A stretch of DNA of 64,000 bases, taken from Thermodesulfovibrio aggregans (GTDB taxonomy: Bacteria; Nitrospirota; Thermodesulfovibrionia; Thermodesulfovibrionales; Thermodesulfovibrionaceae). Position 1 is the first letter of the stretch; every line of letters starts with the position of its first letter. Below, one piece after another: positions 15,789 to 24,704 of the stretch. The DNA lies in NCBI RefSeq assembly GCF_001514535.1, contig NZ_BCNO01000001.1:1-64000 (forward strand). The letters run 5' to 3'. A program made the translations under genes and the position numbers. The notes under the pieces were generated by a model, which worked only from the letters and a program-made list of their open reading frames with translations, ran no database searches and had not been told where the DNA came from.

Positions 15789-18338
15789 CTAAATATCTTT
15801 TATATGCTTTTTTATAAAGTCCTCTGTATACATCTGGGCAACCATGTCATTAAATAATACCATATCAAGCTGTTTTGTATAGGCTGTAAGTTTTCCAAGA
15901 ATTTCAAGTCTTTTTTCTATTTCCGGTATTGTATATTTTGTTAAAATCGCATCTATAACATCTTCTTTTACTGAGACTCTAAAGTTCATCTTTTTTAAAA
16001 TTTCAGTTATGAGTTTTACTCTTCTTAATCTTCTATCAAGTGCTGCACCACCACCTTTGAAGAAAAATTTAATGTAGTTGTCATTTATATTTTCTCCTGT
16101 GTATGCTTCAATCATTGAAAAATGATAACCAAGACGGATGCTAAAGTTCATATAGTTTTTTGTTATTATGCAGAAACTCTTTTTAGCTGTCTCTCTCAAC
16201 TGTTCTTCAGGTATTGAAACAGTATGGGCAACCATCTCAAGAAATCCTTTAGCATCAACAGGTGGAGGACCGGGCCACTGCATACTTCTCATCCCTCTTA
16301 AGATGGCTTGAAGAGGGATTGAAATAATATTTTCTGGAGTAGCCTTTCTTACATCCTCCTTAAGTCCACCTTCTATATCAAGAACAAGTACACCAATAGG
16401 AATTTCTGCAATCAAAGGAACAGCATGGTGTTCGCTGTCATATTTATCCCACATGGTAAACATTTCATACATGACCATCTCGTGACAGAATCTTGTAATA
16501 TCATGAAATGTTTTACAGTTTTCAGGTTTGAACTCCTCTGCTAAGGGATCAACAAGATAGAGAGGAACAATAAGTTTTAAAACTTTTTGAAGGGTTTTGA
16601 ACAAGGTTGTCTCTTTAAAAGGTTCCTTAATACTTTTATATGCTTCAATGAGTTCTTCAACTTTCCCTTCATAAATTACACAGTTTGTTGCATCTACAGT
16701 TATTTCCTGTCCATGTTTTATCATTTTTGTAGCATTTTCAGTATTAATCAAAGTAGGCACATTATATTCTCTTGACAGAGATGCCATATGTCCTGTTGGG
16801 CTTCCCACATCAGTAACAATTGCAGAAGCTTTATTCATTATGACCACATACTTTGGATTTGTATGCTTTGCAACAAGAACATCTCCTTCTGAAAAGTCTT
16901 TTAATTCCTCTTCAGATTTTAAAACAAAGGCTTTTCCATATCCCACACCTTTACATGCAGTAATGCCTTTTTCAACTAAAATATTGTAGTCTTTAATTCT
17001 TGTAGGTAAAAGTACTTTACTTTCTTTCTTTTCTATAATTCTCAGGGGTCTTGCCTGAAGGATAAAGATATTGTCGTTCTCATCAACTGCCCATTCAATA
17101 TCCTGTGGACATCCGTAATACTCTTCAATTTTCAAAGCCATTTTTGACAACTCAACAATCTGTTCATCACTTAAAGAAAGCGTAGCATGGCTGTCTGGTA
17201 GAGGAATTTCTTCTATGTCTCCTTCTTCTTTACATAAAAGCATTTTGTTTTGTTTACCTGGAATTTTTTCCAGTATTGATATGTCAGGTTTTCTGCTAAC
17301 TATATAGGTTTCAGCTGTGACAGCACCATCAACAACTAATTTGCCAAGCCCCTTAACTGCATTTATTATTATGTTTTCACTTTCAGGATTATTTGGATTT
17401 TTAGAATACATAACACCACCAGCCTTTGCATTTACCATTGAAAGAACACCCGCAGCCATTACCATCTCTGTTTCAGAAAATCCCTTTGTTTTGAAATAAA
17501 ATATCGCCCTTGTATTGAAAAGACTTGCTATAACTTTCTTGTAAGTTTCTACTATTAAATCCTCGGGAACATTAAGAAAAGATGAGTACTGACCGGCAAA
17601 ACTAAAGTCAGAGTCCTCATGAATAGCACTGCTTCTTACTGAAACAGCGCATTTTTTATTGATTTTTTTACAGAGTTCTTCGTAGGATTTTTTTATGGAA
17701 TTTGCAATCTCATCAGGAACTTTGGCATTTATGATTAATTGCTGAATTTTTTCACTTGCTCTGGTTAATTCATCAATTTTTGTTATTTCAACACTATTTA
17801 AAATTTCAGAAATTTTTTCTTTAATTCCTGTTAATTCAAGAAACTTCAAAAAAGCATAGGAAGTTACTGAAAATCCTTCAGGTGTTGGTAGCTTAAGGAT
17901 ATTTTTGAGTTCTGCAAGATGGGCTATTTTGCCACCAGCAATGGTTACAGAGTCCTTATCAAGTTTGTCAAGAGAAATTGTGAAATCTGTAACAGGTATT
18001 TCTATTTTTGATGCGAGAATTTTTTCAATTTTTTCTTTTATTTCACTATAAACTTTTTCTAATGCTTTATACTTTCCTTCAGAAAGAGCATTAAGGTTTT
18101 CAATTATATCTCTAACCCCATCAGATATAGCAGTAACACTTGTTTTTATGTAATGCATATCAAAGAGATACTCACCGGAGAGTTTTTCCTCAAGGTCAGC
18201 CATTATGCTTAGAACATGATTATTTTCATTAAGGACTTTCTGAAAATAGGAGTATTTTTCTTTTAAAAGTGCTTTCAGTTTTTCTTTCTCCTCTGTTTTT
18301 TTAGTTTTAGACTTAAAAAAACCCCAAAAATCTACCAT
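15789..18338 (-). CDS. PEP-synthase-like phosphotransferase without the C-terminal TIM barrel
   Basis: An 849-residue protein. Residues 1-110 are a charged helical leader. About 125-450 is the ATP-grasp domain of pyruvate phosphate dikinase/PEP synthase (AGGKIAHLAEL; AVSVRSSAIHEDSDFSFAGQ; QDIEWAVDENDNIFILQARP). About 480-570 is the swivelling phosphohistidine domain with the catalytic His in SPTGHMASLSRE. The usual C-terminal PEP/pyruvate-binding barrel (GTNDL motif and active-site Cys) is not visible. Instead, about 280 residues of unfamiliar helical sequence follow (conserved-looking MNFSIRLGYHFS and FKGGGAALDRR). It may move a phosphate from ATP to another acceptor, as rifampin phosphotransferase does. 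The true substrate is unknown. Confidence 0.75.
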   Translation of the reverse strand: MVDFWGFFKSKTKKTEEKEKLKALLKEKYSYFQKVLNENNHVLSIMADLEEKLSGEYLFDMHYIKTSVTAISDGVRDIIENLNALSEGKYKALEKVYSEIKEKIEKILASKIEIPVTDFTISLDKLDKDSVTIAGGKIAHLAELKNILKLPTPEGFSVTSYAFLKFLELTGIKEKISEILNSVEITKIDELTRASEKIQQLIINAKVPDEIANSIKKSYEELCKKINKKCAVSVRSSAIHEDSDFSFAGQYSSFLNVPEDLIVETYKKVIASLFNTRAIFYFKTKGFSETEMVMAAGVLSMVNAKAGGVMYSKNPNNPESENIIINAVKGLGKLVVDGAVTAETYIVSRKPDISILEKIPGKQNKMLLCKEEGDIEEIPLPDSHATLSLSDEQIVELSKMALKIEEYYGCPQDIEWAVDENDNIFILQARPLRIIEKKESKVLLPTRIKDYNILVEKGITACKGVGYGKAFVLKSEEELKDFSEGDVLVAKHTNPKYVVIMNKASAIVTDVGSPTGHMASLSREYNVPTLINTENATKMIKHGQEITVDATNCVIYEGKVEELIEAYKSIKEPFKETTLFKTLQKVLKLIVPLYLVDPLAEEFKPENCKTFHDITRFCHEMVMYEMFTMWDKYDSEHHAVPLIAEIPIGVLVLDIEGGLKEDVRKATPENIISIPLQAILRGMRSMQWPGPPPVDAKGFLEMVAHTVSIPEEQLRETAKKSFCIITKNYMNFSIRLGYHFSMIEAYTGENINDNYIKFFFKGGGAALDRRLRRVKLITEILKKMNFRVSVKEDVIDAILTKYTIPEIEKRLEILGKLTAYTKQLDMVLFNDMVAQMYTEDFIKKHIKDI

Positions 18339-18382
18339 GTTTCATTATAAACGATTTTAATCCCTTTATAACATAATTTTTT

Positions 18383-18411
18383 TTGACAAAATTTTCAACC
18401 TCAAGTATGAT
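18383..18411 (+). promoter_or_regulatory. Sigma-70 type promoter for the gntR operon
   Basis: TTGACA (18383-18388), 17-bp spacer, TATGAT (18406-18411). Predicted start near 18418, just ahead of the palindromic sites at 18427-18466 and about 60 bp before the gntR start. Confidence 0.7.
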
Positions 18412-18426
18412 ATATAAAATTACAAT

Positions 18427-18466
18427 GTTACATTATAACAATATAATAATGTTATTACAATATAAC
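18427..18466 (+). promoter_or_regulatory. Two operator-like palindromes before gntR
   Basis: GTTACATTATAAC (18427-18439) and GTTATTACAATATAAC (18451-18466) are both inverted repeats of GTTA..TAAC type, with centres about 25 bp apart. They lie between the predicted transcription start and the gntR start codon. GntR/HutC proteins commonly bind GT-N-TA-N-AC palindromes, so autorepression by the encoded regulator is likely. Confidence 0.55.
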
Positions 18467-18477
18467 AAGAGGTAAAA

Positions 18478-19218
18478 ATGGTAGAGTTAATAAGCAGGGA
18501 TGAGCATGAGAAGTTGTATTTGCAGTTATTTGATATTCTCAAGAAAAAAATTGAAAACAAAGAATGGACTGCGGGCATGCAGATTCCCACTGAGGAGCAA
18601 CTCTGTAAAATGTTTAATGTAAGCAGGGCTACTGTAAGAAATGCTGTTTTAGAACTTGTAAGGCAGGGTTATCTAACAAGGCAGCAGGGCAAGGGGACAT
18701 TTGTAAGCACCAACTATATCTCAGAAGGATTGATAATGACAACGGTATTCAAAAAACTATGGGTTGAGGATGATTCAGTTTTTAGAAAGAATGTTCTTGC
18801 AAAAACAGTAATGATGCCTGTAGGTGATTTAAGCAAAGAGCTGAATATTCCTGAAAACAGGCATGTAATATATGTAAAAATTCTATGGCTTGTTCAGGAT
18901 GAGCCCTCTATTTTACAGGAATCCTTCATTCCATTTAATATATGTCCTCATCTGCTTGAAGAAGACATTGAGACTCAGTCAATAATTGACCTTTTTGAGA
19001 AAAAATATAGCATAAAAACAACGAAGGTTAACAATTACTTTGAATTAATTTTTTTAAATAAAGAACTGGCACAGTCTTTCGGAATATCCGAAAACTCTCC
19101 TGCTATTTTGATGACTCAGAAGGTTTTCTCAGGAGATACGGTTATTCTTCTTAACAGATTTTACAAAAGAAATGACGGGAATAAATTATTTATTGCTTTT
19201 CAGAGAAAAGCATTATAA
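18478..19218 (+). CDS. GntR/HutC-family transcription regulator with UTRA domain
   Basis: A 246-residue regulator. The winged helix-turn-helix of the GntR family spans about 10-78 (IPTEEQLCKMFNVSRATVRNA, then GKGTFV). A UTRA small-molecule-binding domain spans about 95-240. It should repress or activate the operon it heads in response to a ligand that binds UTRA. It is the first gene of a tightly spaced set ending at 25536 and is preceded by a good promoter and two palindromes. The ligand is unknown; in this context an anion or carbon metabolite is plausible. Confidence 0.9.
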   Translation: MVELISRDEHEKLYLQLFDILKKKIENKEWTAGMQIPTEEQLCKMFNVSRATVRNAVLELVRQGYLTRQQGKGTFVSTNYISEGLIMTTVFKKLWVEDDSVFRKNVLAKTVMMPVGDLSKELNIPENRHVIYVKILWLVQDEPSILQESFIPFNICPHLLEEDIETQSIIDLFEKKYSIKTTKVNNYFELIFLNKELAQSFGISENSPAILMTQKVFSGDTVILLNRFYKRNDGNKLFIAFQRKAL

Positions 19219-19235
19219 ACCTTAGGAGGTGGGGT

Positions 19236-19757
19236 ATGTCAGATGGAAAATTAGTAAAGGATGTGATGCTGGGAATATTTGAGTATCCTCATATTCCCTA
19301 CTGGTTCAGTATTGAACAGGCAATCAAGGTTGTGAAGGCTTCTTTTATTCAGCCTGAAAAACACATGGATCCGCTTGCTGTGCTTGTTTTTGATGAAAAG
19401 TATAATCTTCTTGGAACTGTAACATTAAAGGATATTTTAAGAGGGCTTGAACCTACATTTCTTAAACAACCAGCAAAGGCACAGGTTTTAGAGGAAGAAA
19501 AAACAGGGCTTGCAGTTGTCTGGGATAGTCTTTTTAAAGAGGAGTCAAAAAAGCTTGCTCAGAAACCAGTTAGCGAGATAATGGTTCCTGCAAAGCATTT
19601 TGTTGACCCAGGTGACCCTGTTACAAAGGCTGCATATCTGATGATTCATTTTGACCTTCCAGTGTTGCCTGTTATTGAGGACAAGAAGAAGTTTGTTGGC
19701 ATTGTAAGAATGGTTGAAGTATTTGATGCAATTTCAGAAGAAATCATAAAAGAATAG
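19236..19757 (+). CDS. CBS-pair domain protein
   Basis: A 173-residue protein made of two CBS motifs (about 10-75 and 110-170) with no other domain. It includes GTVTLKDILRG and the second-motif segment VPAKHFVDPGDPVTKAAYLM. CBS pairs bind adenine nucleotides and often gate transporters or enzymes. It lies between gntR and a transporter gene, with AGGAGG before ATG 19236 and 9 bp to the transporter. A role as energy-sensing regulator of that transporter is inference from position. Confidence 0.85.
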   Translation: MSDGKLVKDVMLGIFEYPHIPYWFSIEQAIKVVKASFIQPEKHMDPLAVLVFDEKYNLLGTVTLKDILRGLEPTFLKQPAKAQVLEEEKTGLAVVWDSLFKEESKKLAQKPVSEIMVPAKHFVDPGDPVTKAAYLMIHFDLPVLPVIEDKKKFVGIVRMVEVFDAISEEIIKE

Positions 19758-19766
19758 GAGGAACAA

Positions 19767-21278
19767 ATGGCTGAGAAAAAAAGACCAGAAGGTTTACCTG
19801 AACCACCACCTGAAATCTATGTGGCAAAGGAAAAAAGAAAGATTAACTGGAAAAGAATATTTTTTATCTTTTTAGGACTTGCCTTTTTCTTTGGAATCTA
19901 TTTCTCACCTGCTTGGCCCGATGCTGTAGACCCGATGGGAAAACATTTTCCACTTTCAAAAGAAGCAAAAGGAGCAATTGCATTATTTATGATGGCTGGT
20001 ATATGGTGGGTTTTTGAGGTTGTTCCAATAGGTGTTACAAGTATTGCTATAGGAGTTTTTCAGGCAATATTCGCAATTCGTTCAGCAAAGGATGCTTTCC
20101 GTGATTTTATGGATCCATCTGTTATGTTTATATTCGGTTCTGTTGTTGTTGGACTTGCCTTTACAAAAACAGGACTTACAAAGAGACTTGCTTACAACAT
20201 GCTCAATGTTGTTGGCGAAAGGACAAGCATGATTGTTCTTGGTGCACTTGTTGTCACAGCAGGGCTGGCTCACCTGATGGCACATACTGCAGCAGCAGCT
20301 ACTGTATTTCCAATCCTTCTTGCCATAAATGCTCTTTATGGAGAAGGAGACAAACCAACAAATTTTGGTAAGTCTCTTTTCATAGGTATGGCTTATGCTG
20401 CAGGTGCAGGAAGTATTGTTACATTTCTCGGTGCAGCTCGTGGTCCAGCAGCAGCAGGCATGTTTAAAGAGTTCACAGGAAGAGACATAGGATTTTTTGA
20501 ACTTACAAAATACATGTTCTTAGTTGGATGGATAATGGTATTTCTTATATGGGTTTATCTCATGGTATTTCTCAAACCTGAAAAGAAAGCAATTCATGGT
20601 TTAAAGGACAAAGTAAAAACAATGATGAAAGAACTGGGACCAATGACAGGGCAGGAAAAGTTTGTAATAATCTGCGTTCTGGCAGTTATATGTGTGATGT
20701 CCCTTCAGTCCTTTGTTCCTGCTCTCAAGCCTCTTGACCGTTCTGCAATAATGCTCTGTTCAACGCTTCTTTTCTTCCTGACAGGAGTTCTTACAATAAA
20801 AGAGCTTGAAGAGATTCCATGGAATATAATCTTACTTTTCAGCGGTGCGATGAGCATAGGTTTCTGTCTGTGGAAAACAGGTGCTGCCCAGTGGCTTGCT
20901 GTAAACTGGCTTGTCATGTTCCAGCAGGCACCATGGATTGTATTTGTCCTTGCAATTGCAACCTTTGTTCTCATAATGACAAACTTCATAATGAATGTGG
21001 CTGCAATTGCTATTTCACTGCCTGTTTCCCTTGTTATTGCAAACTATCTTGGTGTAGCACCCGATGTTATACTTTATGCATCTCTTGTTACAGCAGGAAT
21101 GCCTTTTCTTCTCCTCATTGGTGCAGCACCCAATGCAATTGCCTATCAGTCAGGTCAGTTTACACCAGGTGAGTTTTTCAAGCACGGTATTCCAATGAGC
21201 ATTATTTTGATTTTAGTGCTTGCAGTATTTCTTGTTACAGTCTGGCCCCTTCTGGGGATGCCAATACTTTTAAAATAG
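19767..21278 (+). CDS. SLC13/DASS-family sodium-coupled anion transporter
   Basis: A 503-residue membrane protein of the divalent anion:sodium symporter family. A charged N-terminal tail (about 1-30) precedes about eleven to twelve helices. Family features are the early block ALFMMAGIWWVFEVVPIGVTS and the paired re-entrant loop regions, including TAAAATVFPILLAINA and FIMNVAAIAISLPVS. Members import sulfate, dicarboxylates or other anions with Na+. The next gene encodes a carbonic-anhydrase-like protein, so bicarbonate is a possible substrate. In a sulfate reducer sulfate is equally possible. Confidence 0.88.
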   Translation: MAEKKRPEGLPEPPPEIYVAKEKRKINWKRIFFIFLGLAFFFGIYFSPAWPDAVDPMGKHFPLSKEAKGAIALFMMAGIWWVFEVVPIGVTSIAIGVFQAIFAIRSAKDAFRDFMDPSVMFIFGSVVVGLAFTKTGLTKRLAYNMLNVVGERTSMIVLGALVVTAGLAHLMAHTAAAATVFPILLAINALYGEGDKPTNFGKSLFIGMAYAAGAGSIVTFLGAARGPAAAGMFKEFTGRDIGFFELTKYMFLVGWIMVFLIWVYLMVFLKPEKKAIHGLKDKVKTMMKELGPMTGQEKFVIICVLAVICVMSLQSFVPALKPLDRSAIMLCSTLLFFLTGVLTIKELEEIPWNIILLFSGAMSIGFCLWKTGAAQWLAVNWLVMFQQAPWIVFVLAIATFVLIMTNFIMNVAAIAISLPVSLVIANYLGVAPDVILYASLVTAGMPFLLLIGAAPNAIAYQSGQFTPGEFFKHGIPMSIILILVLAVFLVTVWPLLGMPILLK

Positions 21279-21287
21279 GAGTATTTT

Positions 21288-21998
21288 ATGGTTATTAAGC
21301 CAATTTTGGAAAAGATTTTTGGCAGATTTTATAAAGAGTATGACTTTATTAAAAGGTCCTATGATGTATTAAAGGGTTATGGATTTACCGATGACAATGC
21401 AATAGCATCAGTTTGTGTCTGTAGAGACGAGATTTCTCAGACCATAAGAAGTCATGTAAAAAGAATGTGGGGTGAGGCATTTAATTTTTCCAGTCTTGCC
21501 GGCTTGTTTACAGCCGGTAAGACTGGCATGAAAGCCTTTATAAGTCATGCCCCAAAGGTTGGTGGAAAAGAAAGATATGTATTTTATGCCTTTTCCCATA
21601 TTGCCATTGATGAAAATGAAAATATGGGTGTATGCAAAAGAAAGGGACTTGAAAAATCCCATGCCTGTGGTGCATTATGTCTCTTTTTAAATGAGCTTGC
21701 TAGTGGGAAAATCAATATAAGACTTGATGAAGAAGACATTGAGGAAAGTCTTCTTAAAAGAAGGTTATTAAGAGAACTCAAATACGGAGAGGTGCCAGAC
21801 CTTTTAACCCTTACAAAAATTACCCTCAAAGCAATTGTTGAAGACCTTGAAAATATAATACAAAAGGTTGTTGACCCAAAAAAAGCTGACTATGCTGTTA
21901 TCTCGGGAATTCAGATTCACGGACCAGAGGAAAACTACATTGTTCCAGATGAATCCTATGTGATTATTGATGGAGAGAGGAAAAAATTAGAGATCTAA
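21288..21998 (+). CDS. LCIB-type beta carbonic anhydrase-like protein
   Basis: A 236-residue protein that matches the pattern of the limiting-CO2-inducible protein B (LCIB) family, zinc carbonic anhydrases known from algal CO2 concentrating mechanisms and some bacteria. Recognisable blocks are DDNAIASVCVCRDEIS (35-50), SLAGLFTAGKTGMKAF (69-84), HAPKVGG (87-93), FSHIAID (102-108) and SHACGAL (124-130). Candidate zinc ligands in the family order Cys-His-Cys are Cys45 (or Cys43), His104 and Cys127, with Asp47 two residues after Cys45. It has no signal peptide, so it should act in the cytoplasm. It lies 9 bp after one transporter gene and 9 bp before another, which suggests conversion of imported inorganic carbon. 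The family call is from memory of motifs, not a search. Confidence 0.72.
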   Translation: MVIKPILEKIFGRFYKEYDFIKRSYDVLKGYGFTDDNAIASVCVCRDEISQTIRSHVKRMWGEAFNFSSLAGLFTAGKTGMKAFISHAPKVGGKERYVFYAFSHIAIDENENMGVCKRKGLEKSHACGALCLFLNELASGKINIRLDEEDIEESLLKRRLLRELKYGEVPDLLTLTKITLKAIVEDLENIIQKVVDPKKADYAVISGIQIHGPEENYIVPDESYVIIDGERKKLEI

Positions 21999-22007
21999 GG
22001 AGGACCC

Positions 22008-23744
22008 ATGAAAAGATTAATTTTTCTGTTTTTCTTCTGTCTTTTGCTTTTTAATGTTTCTGCCTTTGCCACTGAAGCAGAAAATTCAAAAGAAAATATG
22101 GATGTATTCTATATTTCAGGAACAATTCTTGATTCCCATAAAGAGCCTGTAAAAGAAGCAGAAATTACTCTTTTTGTTAATGGAAAACCACATAAGATAA
22201 TCACAGACCATAAGGAGACTGAAAAAACTGTCACATCCAGTCATGGAACATTTCAACTTAAATTTCAGCTTCCAAAAGGTGAAATTGATACAGCAAAAAT
22301 TCAGATTGAGATTGTAAAAAGTTCCTATAAGAGAACAACAGTTGATTTCAAAAAAGAGGATTTTGCAGTCAAAGGAAATGAGTTTTATATAAGCAGGGAT
22401 ATTATGATTCAGCGTCATCTGGGACCTGCTTTCTGGATTGCAACTGCTGTATTTTTGATTGCCTATGCTTTGATTTCCTTTGAGCTTCTTCACAGAACAG
22501 TTGCTGCAATGATTGGTGCAGCAACAATGCTGATACTCACATACACACTTGGAACTTTTAATCCAGAGTTTCACATTATCTCTTTTGAGAGAGCAATTGA
22601 AGCAATTGATATGAATGTTATCTTTCTTCTTATGGGAATGATGATAATTATAGGAGTTCTCAAACACACAGGCGTTTTCCAGTGGTGTGCCTATATGTCC
22701 TATAAAATTGCAAGAGGAAATGTAATGACTCTTGCTGTAATATCATGCTTTTTTATTGCATTCACCTCTGCTTTTCTTGATAATGTTACAACAATGCTTC
22801 TTTACACCCCTGTTTTGATAGAGATTGCAATTGCATTGAAAATTAATCCTCTTTCTCTTTTAATTCCAGGAATAATGGCATCAAATGTCGGTGGAACAGC
22901 AACTCTTATCGGTGATCCACCAAACATAATGATTGGCTCCTATACGGGACTTACATTTATGCAGTTTGTATATGCCCTCACACCTGTTGTAATTATAAGT
23001 ATGATTGCCCTTGTCATATACAATAAATTTTTCTACTCAAAGGAATACAAAAAGGGTAAAGTTGATGATGTTAACGCATTTATTAGCTATCTCAGAGAGG
23101 AATACAAAATCACTGATAAAACACTTCTTGGTTATGGATTGTTTATAATGGCACTTGTTGTATCCTTCTTTGCAACTCATGGAATATGGCACATGGAAGT
23201 CAGCATTCCAGCACTTTTTGGTGCAGGACTTCTTTTCACATATGCTGTTTTAACAAAGAAAGTGAAAATGCTTGAATTAATTGAAAAAGACATTGAATGG
23301 ACAACACTTTTATTCTTTATCTTCCTTTTCATTATAGTCGGTGCTGTTGAGGAAGCAGGACTTCTTGCTGTAATTGCAGACTGGGTTCATCAACTTTCAG
23401 CTGGAAATCTCACAATTGCAATATGCTTGATTTTGTGGGTTTCTGCAATAATGAGTGCCTTTGTTGACAACATTCCATTCACTGCAACAATGCTTCCAAT
23501 TGTTGCCTATCTAACAAAAGTAATTCCGGGAGCAGAGAGCAATGTTTTATGGTGGGCACTGGCACTTGGTGCCTGTCTTGGTGGAAATGGAACAATGATT
23601 GGTGCTTCTGCAAATGTTGTAACAGTGGGAATTGCAGAGGCAGCTGGATACAGGATAAGCTTTTTCGGTTTCTTTAAGTATGCCTTTTTGTATATGCTAA
23701 TAAGTGTAGCAATATGTAATGTATGGCTACTGCTTTTTTACTAA
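22008..23744 (+). CDS. ArsB/NhaD-like (IT superfamily) permease with exported N-terminal domain
   Basis: A 578-residue protein. Residues 1-22 are a signal peptide or first helix (FLFFFCLLLFNVSAFA). Residues about 32-140 are a soluble beta-rich domain (ISGTILDSHKEPVKEAEITLFVNG), like carboxypeptidase-regulatory/Ig-like folds, that should lie outside the membrane. From about 143 follow eleven or so helices of the ion transporter superfamily, with DNVTTMLLYTPV, NVGGTATLIGDPPNIMIG (the ArsB/P-protein signature), DNIPFTATMLPI and GNGTMIGASANVV. It likely exchanges a cation or carries an anion. The soluble domain fused in front is unusual. Confidence 0.83.
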   Translation: MKRLIFLFFFCLLLFNVSAFATEAENSKENMDVFYISGTILDSHKEPVKEAEITLFVNGKPHKIITDHKETEKTVTSSHGTFQLKFQLPKGEIDTAKIQIEIVKSSYKRTTVDFKKEDFAVKGNEFYISRDIMIQRHLGPAFWIATAVFLIAYALISFELLHRTVAAMIGAATMLILTYTLGTFNPEFHIISFERAIEAIDMNVIFLLMGMMIIIGVLKHTGVFQWCAYMSYKIARGNVMTLAVISCFFIAFTSAFLDNVTTMLLYTPVLIEIAIALKINPLSLLIPGIMASNVGGTATLIGDPPNIMIGSYTGLTFMQFVYALTPVVIISMIALVIYNKFFYSKEYKKGKVDDVNAFISYLREEYKITDKTLLGYGLFIMALVVSFFATHGIWHMEVSIPALFGAGLLFTYAVLTKKVKMLELIEKDIEWTTLLFFIFLFIIVGAVEEAGLLAVIADWVHQLSAGNLTIAICLILWVSAIMSAFVDNIPFTATMLPIVAYLTKVIPGAESNVLWWALALGACLGGNGTMIGASANVVTVGIAEAAGYRISFFGFFKYAFLYMLISVAICNVWLLLFY

Positions 23745-23761
23745 ATTGAGGAGGTTAAAAT

Positions 23762-24694
23762 ATGATAAAGTGTCCCTTTGAAAAGGTTTTACTGCCTGTT
23801 GATAGAAGTGAGAATTCAAAGAGAGCTATAAAATTTGCAGGAGCAGTTCTTTCAACAATTGAGGGTTCTGGTATTACAATTCTTTATGTAATGGCTGGTG
23901 GATATCTCAGTGAACACATGAAAAATATTGATTTCAGGGCAGAACTTCTAAAAGGCACAGAAGTTTTTAAAAAGATCAAGGCAAAACATATTGAAGAAAA
24001 TATTACTCCTTTTTTAAATGAATATGAGAGCATTCTTAAAAAAGCAGGCGTAAAGGGGGAGATAGCAAAGAGAATAGAAGAAGGTGACCCGGGAAATAAG
24101 ATAATTGAAATTGCAACTAAAGAGGGTTTTCAGACAGTAATGCTTTCAAGAAGAGGCATGTCAGAACTGAAGAGCTTTATTATTGGAAGTGTGTCAAATA
24201 AAGTTGTTCATGGTTTGCTTAATCAGAATATTTATCTTGTTGGGCAGAAGATTTCAGAAGAAAGCCCTATTCCCCGAATTTTAGTTCCTGTTGATGGCTC
24301 TGAATACTCAATGAAAGCTGTTGAACATGCAGTTTGCCTTGCAAAAACTGTTAAAGGAATAGAAAATATCACAGTTCTAAGGGTAATAAATGTTTCTCTT
24401 TATCTTGAAAGAGTAAGGCAGGGAATTGACCCTGAAAAAGAAGCAGAGGAAACTCTTAATAAAGCAAAAAGAAAATTTTCTGAAGAAGGCATTTCTGAAA
24501 ACTTAGTAATTACAAAAAGCAGGGTAGGATTTCCTGCTGATGAGATTTTAAAGGAAATTGAAGAAGGTGACTATAATCTTGTAATTATGGGAAGGAAGGG
24601 ACGCTCTGCCTTAAAAGACCTTGTTCTTGGTGGGGTAAGCTCTGCAGTAGTAAATAAATGTTTTGAATCAACAGTGGCAATAATTAATCAGTAG
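23762..24694 (+). CDS. Tandem universal stress protein (two Usp domains)
   Basis: A 310-residue protein made of two UspA folds (about 5-155 and 170-310). The second domain keeps the ATP-binding pattern G-x2-G-x9-G (MGRKGRSALKDLVLGG). The first has a looser version (SRRGMSELKSFIIGS). Usp domains bind ATP and often modulate membrane transporters, so the position right after two transporter genes is suggestive. GAGG precedes ATG 23762, and the following receiver gene starts 10 bp after the stop. Confidence 0.88.
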   Translation: MIKCPFEKVLLPVDRSENSKRAIKFAGAVLSTIEGSGITILYVMAGGYLSEHMKNIDFRAELLKGTEVFKKIKAKHIEENITPFLNEYESILKKAGVKGEIAKRIEEGDPGNKIIEIATKEGFQTVMLSRRGMSELKSFIIGSVSNKVVHGLLNQNIYLVGQKISEESPIPRILVPVDGSEYSMKAVEHAVCLAKTVKGIENITVLRVINVSLYLERVRQGIDPEKEAEETLNKAKRKFSEEGISENLVITKSRVGFPADEILKEIEEGDYNLVIMGRKGRSALKDLVLGGVSSAVVNKCFESTVAIINQ

Positions 24695-24704
24695 GGCAGG
24701 AAAA

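Noticed and set aside
22116-22667. 183-codon minus-strand open frame inside the permease gene
   Set aside because: It is a shadow of the plus-strand gene, rich in Cys, His and Asn as expected from antisense of this composition, without start signals.
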